A stretch of 9,456 bases of DNA, from positions 1-9,456 of the forward strand of contig CANQHK010000042.1 in NCBI GenBank assembly GCA_947623645.1. The letters are read 5' to 3'. This document shows positions 1 through 5,944 of the stretch, piece after piece. Position 1 is the stretch's first letter; each line of letters starts with the position of its first letter. The DNA comes from an uncultured Bacilli bacterium. GTDB taxonomy: Bacteria; Bacillota_I; Bacilli_A; RF39; UBA660. Under the pieces are notes generated by a model that was not told the origin of the DNA, did no database searches, and saw only the letters and a list, made by a program, of their open reading frames with translations. A program made the translations under genes and the position numbers.

Positions 1-76
1 CAGTAACTGGAATTAATTTACCTTCTTTAGTAAATACTTGAGTCATTCCTATTTTTTTACCTAAGATTCCTTTCAT
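1..76 (-). CDS. rplC: 50S ribosomal protein L3, N-terminal fragment (cut by window edge)
   Basis: L3 binds 23S rRNA early in large-subunit assembly and lies near the peptidyl transferase centre. Only the first 25 residues are inside the window. They begin MKGILGKKIGMTQVF, the well-conserved L3 start, with no stop before the edge. The ATG at 74-76 is preceded by a good Shine-Dalgarno TGGAGG (85-90). The gene starts 19 bases after the rpsJ stop, as expected for the second gene of the S10 operon, and should be co-transcribed from the promoter upstream of rpsJ. The fragment is short, but both sequence and position agree. Confidence 0.95.
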   Translation of the reverse strand, partial: MKGILGKKIGMTQVFTKEGKLIPVT

Positions 77-95
77 ATTATTTTCCTCCATTTAA

Positions 96-407
96 TTATT
101 TTGTTTTAATTTCGATATCAACACCACTTGGTAAGTCTAACTTTGAAAGTAATTCAATAGTATCCTTACTTGGATTCTTAATATCAATTAATCTTTTGTG
201 TGTACGCATTTCGAATTGTTCACGTGAATCTTTATCCTTATGAACAGCTCTTAAAATTGTAAACTTCTCAATTTCTGTTGGAAGTGGTACTGGTCCACTA
301 ATTTCTCCATTACTTCTTTTGACCGTTTCAACAATTTTCGTAGCAGCATTATCCAAAAGTCTGTGATCGTATGACTTTAAACGAATACGTATTTTAGTAT
401 TTGACAT
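96..407 (-). CDS. rpsJ: 30S ribosomal protein S10
   Basis: S10 is a small-subunit head protein and, as NusE, also takes part in transcription antitermination with NusB. The 103-residue product has the normal family length. It carries the hallmark segments: KIRIRLKSYDHRLLDNAA near the N-terminus, SGPVPLPTE at about 37-45, KDSREQFEMRTHKRLIDI at about 59-76, and a C-terminal LPSGVDIEIK. The reading frame stays open upstream to position 500. The start at 405-407 is chosen because it gives the canonical S10 N-terminus and has Shine-Dalgarno GGGAGG (417-422) at proper spacing; the upstream extension falls in the structured leader. It is the first gene of the S10 operon, followed by rplC. Confidence 0.98.
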   Translation of the reverse strand: MSNTKIRIRLKSYDHRLLDNAATKIVETVKRSNGEISGPVPLPTEIEKFTILRAVHKDKDSREQFEMRTHKRLIDIKNPSKDTIELLSKLDLPSGVDIEIKTK

Positions 408-427
408 TTTGTATTTCCTCCCTTCGC

Positions 428-522
428 CTATATCTAGTATAGACTTGCTCCGTGAGAAAAACCCGATACGTGCTAGCAACTTTGCCCGGCGTATCAGCAA
501 CCTCTCACATCTAAGCAGTCAC
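428..522 (-). promoter_or_regulatory. Structured 5' leader of the S10 operon
   Basis: The RNA between promoter and rpsJ folds by eye into nested helices. The basal helix pairs GACUGCU (514-520) with AGCAAGUC (442-449), with one bulged A. The next pairs GUGAGA (503-508) with UCUCAC (452-457). The inner one pairs GAUACG (490-495) with CGUAUC (465-470). A small hairpin, CUAUA/UAUAG (428-442), sits just before the Shine-Dalgarno. The conserved-looking stretch GAGAGGUUGCUGA matches my memory of leaders that precede rpsJ in Firmicutes. Such leaders are thought to mediate autogenous control by a ribosomal protein encoded in the operon. Which protein binds here cannot be told from the sequence. Confidence 0.7.
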
Positions 523-531
523 ACAATTAAG

Positions 532-561
532 ATTATAGCATACAAAATCTGTAATTTGCAA
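532..561 (-). promoter_or_regulatory. Promoter of the S10 operon (extended -10)
   Basis: On the minus strand TTGCAA (556-561) and TATAAT (532-537) are separated by 18 bases. The -10 box is preceded by TGC, giving an extended -10. Transcription would start near 525, leaving a leader of about 118 bases before rpsJ. It lies just after the terminator that closes the upstream gene, so the S10 operon appears to be transcribed independently of the genes to its right. Confidence 0.75.
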
Positions 562-605
562 GCATTTTTTTGAATTTTTTTAATTTTTTTTCGAATAAAA
601 ATTGT

Positions 606-636
606 AAAGTTTTCCACAGGTCTTGTGGAAAACTTT
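606..636 (-). terminator. Intrinsic terminator after the HExxH gene
   Basis: A perfect 13-base inverted repeat (606-618 and 624-636) has a 5-base loop. On the minus strand it lies 32 bases past the stop of the 668-1591 gene and is followed, after ACAA, by TTTTT. On the plus strand a run of five T also follows, so it may work in both directions. It insulates the S10 operon promoter. Each arm contains the 9-mer TTTTCCACA, which fits a relaxed DnaA-box consensus; see findings. Confidence 0.75.
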
Positions 637-667
637 TTAAAACGACTATTTTTTATAAAAAAAGGTA

Positions 668-1591
668 TCAGCGAAAATTGCAATTTTGATCAAAAGTGAA
701 AGTCAAAGCAAACAATTCCTGACTGAGATTTCGTAACTTAGAAAGAGTCTTTTTACGAAACCATTTTTGCGTCTGCAACTTTTCTTCCAATTGAAAACTC
801 TCTAAAAGTAAAACTTGCAAACGTTTATAACTCCCTTGCTTTCCAACGATTGTATCAAACCACTCTTCCATTTCTTGAACTTCTCCTTGAAAGCGTAAAT
901 CCTCTAAGGTTCTTATAAAAGTAGTATTTTCAAGAAGCCTTTTACAAATCATCGTTTGCAAATAATAAGCACGGGACTGATAATTTGGATAAAGCCTAGC
1001 AACTGTTTCAACACTTGTTCGAAGAGTAGAATCGGGAATGGCATATTTGTTAAAAGAGGCAATAACCTCTAAAAGTTCATTGGATTGATGAGTATTAATA
1101 ATTTCTTCCAAAATAACTTCATCTTGCTTTTCAAGAGCTGAAAGGGTATTTCGGTCATAAACAAGAGAGGTTAAACCACTTCGAAGATAAACATATTTTT
1201 CATCATATCGAATTTCATTTTTTAAAGAGTTTACAGCATGATTAAATTCATGAATCAAATTTTCTAAAAGTTCCATAAGACCTGTTTGTTCATATCGATA
1301 TAGATAAATATATTTTAAGGAAGAATAACCATCTCCATCTTTTATGAGTTTCCTTGCAAAAGATGCCTGCACTACTTCAGCATGTTTTTCTTGAATTATA
1401 ATTGTAACGTTAGAAAACATATCTAAAAGAAGTTTCTCATAACGAAGACCATATTTAAAAATAAATGCTGGAACAATTAAATTTAACAAATGAGTAAGAT
1501 TACTAGGATATTTTTTTACTTTAGAAAGTTCGAAAACAAACTGTTGATATTTTTCTAAATATTTTAAAAAGACTTCTTCCTTCAAATCCAT
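668..1591 (-). CDS. Uncharacterised HExxH protein, putative zinc metalloprotease-like
   Basis: The family is not one I can name. The 307-residue product has no signal peptide or membrane segment and looks cytoplasmic and mostly helical. Residues 114-118 read HEFNH inside a helix-like LLENLIHEFNHAVNS, the HExxH zinc-binding motif with the usual hydrophobic flanks. About 45 residues later LEEIINT (161-167) resembles the LNEGITE-type helix that supplies the third zinc ligand in many gluzincins, so Glu163 is the candidate ligand. The YLRSGL segment (135-140) between them is also typical of such proteins. Zinc binding and peptidase activity are inference. ATG at 1589-1591 has Shine-Dalgarno AGGTGA (1598-1603). 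The stop is TGA, 32 bases before a strong terminator. It lies 57 bases after the 835-residue gene and has its own predicted promoter. Confidence 0.6.
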   Translation of the reverse strand: MDLKEEVFLKYLEKYQQFVFELSKVKKYPSNLTHLLNLIVPAFIFKYGLRYEKLLLDMFSNVTIIIQEKHAEVVQASFARKLIKDGDGYSSLKYIYLYRYEQTGLMELLENLIHEFNHAVNSLKNEIRYDEKYVYLRSGLTSLVYDRNTLSALEKQDEVILEEIINTHQSNELLEVIASFNKYAIPDSTLRTSVETVARLYPNYQSRAYYLQTMICKRLLENTTFIRTLEDLRFQGEVQEMEEWFDTIVGKQGSYKRLQVLLLESFQLEEKLQTQKWFRKKTLSKLRNLSQELFALTFTFDQNCNFR

Positions 1592-1609
1592 ATCATTTCA
1601 CCTAACAAA

Positions 1610-1638
1610 AGTATAAAAGAACTTCTTTAAAAATGCAA
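1610..1638 (-). promoter_or_regulatory. Predicted promoter of the HExxH gene
   Basis: TTGCAT (1633-1638) and TATACT (1610-1615) are 17 bases apart on the minus strand. The spacer holds a small dyad, AAAGAA/TTCTTT around a central base (1616-1628), a possible operator. Transcription would start about at 1603, the first base of the AGGTGA Shine-Dalgarno, giving a leader of only about 12 bases. From the -10 box through the Shine-Dalgarno it matches the dinB promoter almost base for base. Confidence 0.5.
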
Positions 1639-1668
1639 GAAAATCTAGTTAAGATAAACTAGACTTTC
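1639..1668 (-). terminator. Weak terminator overlapping the stop of the 835-residue gene
   Basis: TCTAGTT and AACTAGA (1657-1663 and 1644-1650) pair perfectly around a 6-base loop. The stem extends to 12 pairs with one mismatch, its T-rich arm leading into TTGCATTTTT. The TAA stop (1649-1651) lies inside the stem. The stem is AT-rich and the T tract interrupted, so termination may be partial. Confidence 0.4.
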
Positions 1669-4156
1669 TTCGTTTTGATTTTGTTTTTTCAACAATTTCA
1701 GGAACATATCCTATTTTTTCATTCGCTACATCTACAACCTGATTGGATAATTCTAAAGCAGTAGTAAGGGAATTTTTATCTTGTCCCATTTTTTCATAGG
1801 CAAGTAAGAATCTTTGATTCACTAAATCTACATAACTAGAAGGACTTTCTAATTTAAGATTATATATCCCTTTATCAAAATCTCGATTGGTATAATGATT
1901 TTTATCAATTTGATCTCTTAAAATCTGTGAATAAAAATGGAACTGACTTTTAGACATCTTCGAAAATATCGGTCCTAAATCCCCTTGAATACTCATCAAA
2001 GTATATTCATCTGGATAATTTTGACCATATAAAATAATAGGAATTGCATGTTCTTCGCAAAAGTGAAAAACGCTCTCTTCAAAAAAATCCCTCAAAGTAT
2101 TTTCAAACTTTTCTATATTATCCGGAGCAAAATTTGTTTTCAACAGTTTTTTATATGTTGCAATGTAACTTTTTAATAAAGCATCTTCACGATATCCATC
2201 AATTGAATTATATTCCCTAGATACTTCTACGACACTTGGATAAATTTTTAAATTTCCAACGTTTCCATTAGGAAAAATTTTTACTTGATACGTAATCGAT
2301 GGAACTAATTTATTTTTTGTATAAGATACTTCATTATGAAATCTCTCTCCACCATTTTCTCTCAAATATATCTCTGCTTCATCTCCATCATGAATGTAAC
2401 TTGTAAGATCAAATACATGCATTCGAAGATAATTAGAACCTTTTCCATCTTGTAATAATGAGTAAGCAGTTTTAGAGTTTCCTAAAGTGACCGTTGCGCA
2501 ATGATAAAAAGCATTCATACAATCTTTTTTGGGAATTCCCGTCATTTGAACAGTCATTTCAAAGCTTGGATATTCTCCATATTTTTGATAAAACTGTTCT
2601 TGAAATTCTTCCATTTTTCTTTCATTTGATTGAAAATATTCTTCTTGAAAAATCGTTCGTTTTTTTCCAAATCGCGTTAAGTAAGGTGTTAAATCTTTTA
2701 AGTTATCCGTAATGGAAGAAATATCTCTTGTAAAAGAAAAGTTTTCTTTGGCAAGGTCTTCTCCAAGAAGCTTTTGAAATTCAAACATAGCTTCATTCTT
2801 ATTTTCTGTTTTGTATTTACTGTTCTGTAAATAGGTCTTAAATTCTTCTTTAATTTTCGAAATATCTTCTTCTGTCTTTTTGGATAATCTACTAACATGA
2901 AGAAGTAATTGATAAAAATTTCGATAATATTCTTTTGGAATATAATCTCTTCTATGATTTCTTAATTCTATTTTTTGACTTTCTATATATTTTTGAAGAA
3001 CTAATGTAATTAGAGATTGTCCATCTTTTTCGAAATAAGCAAAATCTTTTTTGAGAGATAAAATACGTCTTAAATAATAATAAGGCATTACGTGATCAAG
3101 ACAGTATTCTAAAACTTCATAATCCAAAACTTGTTCTTCATCAACAAAGGAAAGATTTATGTTCTTTAAAGAAGAACGAAGATTTTCTAAAACTGTTCGA
3201 ATTTCTTCTCTTTCTTTTTTGCACTCTTTTGAAGTATTCTTTTGTTTTAACCGAAGAGTATCCATCATTGCTAAATAATATTTTTCTTTTTCAGAATCTA
3301 AAAGATTTTCTTGATTTAATAAGTCAATCGTTTTCCAAATTGCAGAAGAAACTTCTTCTAAAGGATAATATTGAATGGTTTTTCGAAGAATTGTAATCCA
3401 ACTTGGAAAATCTTCAATCGAAATATTCTTGTGATGAATAATTGCATCGACATATTGTATTTCTAATGGAGAAAGAGGTTCTTCTTGACCAAATACTTCT
3501 TCGAACGTTTCATTCTTTTTCATTTCTTGTTTTTCTAATTTATAACCAATAGAAATCGAATGATTAATATAATCCTCTAAAAGTTTCCGACTTCGTCTTA
3601 AATATTGGATTCTTTCTAAATTGTCCTGGTTATCTTGTTTTGCAATAGAATAAAGTTTTTTTAAATACTTTCTACATTCCGTACATTTTTCCTTCATTTC
3701 TTCTAAAGCATCAAGAGAAAGAGGATTTTTTTCGTGTTCCTCTAATTTTTTTGTAAACTCAGTCTTACAAAATTCATCCAAATCGATTAGTCTTTCATAA
3801 AAAAGTTCCACAAAACTCTTGCTCTTATAAGAAATACCCTCGTCTTTAGAGCAAGAATCATCCCCCTTTTCTTCCACTAAAAAAGAAAGATTGGAAATTT
3901 CTCGTAAAGTCTGGATAAATCTTTTACTTCTTTTGATTCTCTTACGAAATTTTTCTACTGCAACAAAATCTCCAATATGATTCGAATGATTCTTTTCGCT
4001 CATAAAAGAAGCCATTTGCTTTTTTTCAAATTGAATATAAGAAGAAAGGAAATCATTTCTTTCTTCAGGAGGAAAATCCCCCAAAATTTCTAAGACAAAA
4101 GATTTTCTTTCGTCAATATCTTTGATTGTGTCTAATTGTTCATATATTTCTTCCAT
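1649..4156 (-). CDS. Large protein with a degenerate RNase II/R (RNB) domain, probably catalytically dead
   Basis: 835 residues, no signal or membrane segment. Residues 1-500 are charged and helix-rich with no domain I recognise; no OB-fold cold-shock domains are evident. Residues 555-790 align by eye with the RNB domain. HVFDLTSYIHDGDEA (580-594) matches the AIADVSYYVRPxxxLDREA block. The 615-655 segment, with a central FPNGNVGNLKIYPSVV, matches the block before LTY. PIILYGQN (706-713) matches PALFRIHD. LESPSSYVDLVNQR (769-782) matches the FTSPIRRYPDLxxHR signature. The catalytic loop, which holds four Asp in active enzymes, reads VTLGNSKTAYSLL (556-568) with no acidic residue, and the arginines after SP are lost. 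No C-terminal S1 domain; the end is a basic tail (KSKRRK). ATG 4154-4156 has Shine-Dalgarno GGGGAG (4163-4168). It follows dinB by 56 bases. RNA binding without cleavage is inference. Confidence 0.6.
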   Translation of the reverse strand: MEEIYEQLDTIKDIDERKSFVLEILGDFPPEERNDFLSSYIQFEKKQMASFMSEKNHSNHIGDFVAVEKFRKRIKRSKRFIQTLREISNLSFLVEEKGDDSCSKDEGISYKSKSFVELFYERLIDLDEFCKTEFTKKLEEHEKNPLSLDALEEMKEKCTECRKYLKKLYSIAKQDNQDNLERIQYLRRSRKLLEDYINHSISIGYKLEKQEMKKNETFEEVFGQEEPLSPLEIQYVDAIIHHKNISIEDFPSWITILRKTIQYYPLEEVSSAIWKTIDLLNQENLLDSEKEKYYLAMMDTLRLKQKNTSKECKKEREEIRTVLENLRSSLKNINLSFVDEEQVLDYEVLEYCLDHVMPYYYLRRILSLKKDFAYFEKDGQSLITLVLQKYIESQKIELRNHRRDYIPKEYYRNFYQLLLHVSRLSKKTEEDISKIKEEFKTYLQNSKYKTENKNEAMFEFQKLLGEDLAKENFSFTRDISSITDNLKDLTPYLTRFGKKRTIFQEEYFQSNERKMEEFQEQFYQKYGEYPSFEMTVQMTGIPKKDCMNAFYHCATVTLGNSKTAYSLLQDGKGSNYLRMHVFDLTSYIHDGDEAEIYLRENGGERFHNEVSYTKNKLVPSITYQVKIFPNGNVGNLKIYPSVVEVSREYNSIDGYREDALLKSYIATYKKLLKTNFAPDNIEKFENTLRDFFEESVFHFCEEHAIPIILYGQNYPDEYTLMSIQGDLGPIFSKMSKSQFHFYSQILRDQIDKNHYTNRDFDKGIYNLKLESPSSYVDLVNQRFLLAYEKMGQDKNSLTTALELSNQVVDVANEKIGYVPEIVEKTKSKRRKSSLS

Positions 4157-4212
4157 TTTTTTCTCCCCTAATTTATATAATATCTTATTTTGAATTAAAA
4201 AGGAAGAAAAAA

Positions 4213-5397
4213 TTAATTTTTTTTCATACTTGCTGGCATTACTTTTAATTTTCCATATTTATCATTAATCGAATCAATAGCATTTTGAAGTTGATCCACT
4301 CGAGCTTCACTTTCTGTTTCAAAAAAAGAAACTTGTTTGTGATAACAATCTGTAAAATCGGAAAGACGAATTCCAATTAAACGAATCGGTTCCTTTTTCC
4401 AAACATTTTCCAAAAGTTCACAACTAATTTTATAAATTTCTTCTGTTGCATTTGTAGGATTTACAAGTTTCTTTTGATGAGAATAAGGAATAAAATCACT
4501 GTTTTTTAAAAGAATGGCAATACATCTTGCATAAACTTTTTCTCGTCTTGCACTTCGCCCTACTCGATCTGCTTGATAAAGAAGAACTTCTTTTAATTTT
4601 TCTAAATCCTTTACGTCTTCTGGTAAAGTATCGGATACACCAATACTCTTATCCTTCGAAGGGTTCGCAACTACCAAAGAATCATCCCACCCCCTCGCTG
4701 AATCAATCATCTTTTGCGTTTGATTCTTAAAATATTTAGAAAGAAGAATTTCATCAGTATGAGCTAAATCTCCGATTGTATGAAGTCCTAGTTGATGCAA
4801 AATTGCTGCTGATTTCTTTCCGACCATAAATAAATCATCGACCGATAAAGGCCACATTTTAGAAGGAACTTCCTCGGGAAACAAAGTATGAATTTTATTC
4901 GGTTTTTCAAAATCGCTGGCCATCTTTGCACAAAGTTTATTTCGAGCAATTCCAATATTAACAGTAATCCCAAAATTTTGATTCACAAAGGCACGTATTT
5001 TTTCTGCTAACTTAAAATAATCATCATATAAATAAGAAGTTCCAGTAAAATCTAAAAAACATTCATCGATAGAATATCTTTCAACCGTCGGAGTAAGAGT
5101 TAAGAAATATTGATAAAGTTTATCAGACTCTTGTTGATAAAGTTCTCTGTTGGCAGGAAAAACTTTTAACCCGGGACATTTTCTTCTTGCTTGATACAAG
5201 GGCTCTGCTGTTACAACACCCCGTTTCTTTGCAACCGGACTTTTCGCAAGAACAATCCCATGCCTCGATGCTTCATCTCCACCAATAACCGAAGGAATTT
5301 TTCGAATATCGATAGAACTTCCACTTCGAAGCATAGCAACTGCTGTCCAAGAAAGATAAGCATTATTTACATCAATATGAAAAATAATTCTCTCCAC
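4213..5397 (-). CDS. dinB: Y-family DNA polymerase (DNA polymerase IV type)
   Basis: A translesion DNA polymerase that extends past damaged or distorted template with low fidelity. The 394-residue product has the catalytic FHIDVNNAYLSW near the N-terminus, with metal ligand Asp9 and likely steric-gate Tyr14. The second catalytic block, ERYSIDECFLDFTG, gives Asp111 and Glu112. IPSVIGGDEASRHGIVLAKS is typical of the Firmicutes branch. VGKKSAAILHQLGLHTIGDL (about 192-211) is the helix-hairpin-helix DNA-binding segment, followed by a little-finger domain. QVSFF (355-359) could be the sliding-clamp motif. An in-frame GTG at 5404-5406 lies within the Shine-Dalgarno, so the GTG at 5395-5397, five bases after AGGTGA (5403-5408), is the better start. 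I see no LexA-type operator (GAAC-N4-GTTC) upstream. It has its own predicted promoter. Confidence 0.93.
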   Translation of the reverse strand: MERIIFHIDVNNAYLSWTAVAMLRSGSSIDIRKIPSVIGGDEASRHGIVLAKSPVAKKRGVVTAEPLYQARRKCPGLKVFPANRELYQQESDKLYQYFLTLTPTVERYSIDECFLDFTGTSYLYDDYFKLAEKIRAFVNQNFGITVNIGIARNKLCAKMASDFEKPNKIHTLFPEEVPSKMWPLSVDDLFMVGKKSAAILHQLGLHTIGDLAHTDEILLSKYFKNQTQKMIDSARGWDDSLVVANPSKDKSIGVSDTLPEDVKDLEKLKEVLLYQADRVGRSARREKVYARCIAILLKNSDFIPYSHQKKLVNPTNATEEIYKISCELLENVWKKEPIRLIGIRLSDFTDCYHKQVSFFETESEARVDQLQNAIDSINDKYGKLKVMPASMKKN

Positions 5398-5414
5398 TCT
5401 TATCACCTAACAAC

Positions 5415-5443
5415 AGTATACAATATCAAACAAATTTTCGCAA
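5415..5443 (-). promoter_or_regulatory. Predicted dinB promoter with very short leader
   Basis: TTGCGA (5438-5443) and TATACT (5415-5420) are separated by 17 bases on the minus strand. Transcription would start about at 5408, the A of the AGGTGA Shine-Dalgarno, leaving about 11 leader bases before the GTG start. The segment TATACT-N-TTGTTAGGTGA is shared with the promoter of the HExxH gene. Confidence 0.55.
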
Positions 5444-5452
5444 GGAGAAATT

Positions 5453-5890
5453 TTATAAATATTTCTTCAATTTTTCAATCGTTTCTTGTTGAAATTTTAA
5501 AAACTTTTTAGCAAGCATCAACTGTTCTTTATCCACTTCTTTTTCATAAGCTTTAATCTTTTTTTCCATATCGATACTTCCCATTGATACTCCTTGAATT
5601 AATAAATCTGCAATACTACTATCACTGTTATCACTTTTCACTTCTTTTTTAATTCCCATGCGTGCCCCCATCTTTGCCATCATAGGTGTCTTAGAAAGAG
5701 GTTTTCCTTTTTCTTCCAAATACGTTTTCGCATCTCTTAAAAATCCTTCATATCCATGAAGAATATCTTCGATACTACCTTTAATTTTATTATCTTTTTC
5801 TTTTAGTTTATCGGATAAATCAGAAAGAGTATAAACACTCATTTCGGAATCCTTATAAATATGTTCTACTAATTCAATATTTTCATTCAT
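5453..5890 (-). CDS. Small conserved-looking helical cytoplasmic protein, function unknown
   Basis: 145 residues, no signal peptide or membrane segment. Predicted by eye to be nearly all helix: an N-terminal amphipathic helix (1-32), a second (36-60), a Met/Gly-rich link MMAKMGARMGIKKEVKSD (70-87), and NSDSSIADLLIQGVSMGSID (88-107). A charged C-terminal helix follows to residue 145. The central link and the NSDSSIADLLIQG segment resemble small uncharacterised proteins I have seen in Firmicutes. A ferritin-like or DUF2383-type bundle is possible, but the metal ligands are not evident and I would not assign it. ATG 5888-5890 has Shine-Dalgarno GGGAGG (5899-5904) at 8 bases, held within a 13-bp hairpin. 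It lies 54 bases after the membrane-protein gene and before dinB. Confidence 0.8.
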   Translation of the reverse strand: MNENIELVEHIYKDSEMSVYTLSDLSDKLKEKDNKIKGSIEDILHGYEGFLRDAKTYLEEKGKPLSKTPMMAKMGARMGIKKEVKSDNSDSSIADLLIQGVSMGSIDMEKKIKAYEKEVDKEQLMLAKKFLKFQQETIEKLKKYL

Positions 5891-5893
5891 ATT

Positions 5894-5926
5894 AAAATCC
5901 TCCCATTACCATTATGAGAGGATTTT
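5894..5926 (-). promoter_or_regulatory. Hairpin enclosing the ribosome binding site of the 145-residue protein
   Basis: 5894-5906 pairs with 5914-5926 around a 7-base loop. As minus-strand RNA all 13 positions pair, including one G-U wobble. The Shine-Dalgarno GGGAGG (5899-5904) is fully inside the 3' arm and the ATG is three bases beyond the stem. The A-tract before and U-run at the foot also make it look like an intrinsic terminator for the gene ending at 5945. It could therefore limit both read-through and translation of the next gene. Confidence 0.55.
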
Positions 5927-5931
5927 TTAAA

Positions 5932-5940
5932 TTTATACCA
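5932..5940 (-). promoter_or_regulatory. Possible extended -10 promoter before the 145-residue gene
   Basis: TGG-TATAAA on the minus strand lies just after the stop of the membrane-protein gene and before the ribosome-binding-site hairpin. No convincing -35 box lies 16-18 bases upstream, so only the extended -10 supports it. If active, the transcript would begin at or just before the 5' arm of the hairpin. Confidence 0.3.
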
Positions 5941-5944
5941 ATAT

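Noticed and set aside
408..500. In-frame 31-residue N-terminal extension of S10
   Set aside because: It covers the structured leader. Canonical S10 begins at the ATG at 405-407, which has a good Shine-Dalgarno.
2494..2712. Open frames on the plus strand (also at 4527, 5191, 5914, 8374, 8911 and 9051)
   Set aside because: They mirror minus-strand genes, lack Shine-Dalgarno sites and encode low-complexity or unrecognisable products.
4157..4212. Possible promoter before the 835-residue gene
   Set aside because: TATATA/TATTAT boxes exist in this AT-rich gap, but no -35 box stands out, so nothing distinguishes a promoter from background.
4208..4226. A/T palindrome at the dinB stop as a terminator
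   Set aside because: The stem is purely A-T (AAAAAA/TTTTTT) and unlikely to be stable enough.
5398..5406. GTG at 5404-5406 as the dinB start
   Set aside because: It lies inside the Shine-Dalgarno itself. The GTG at 5395-5397 is properly spaced and still precedes the conserved FHID motif.
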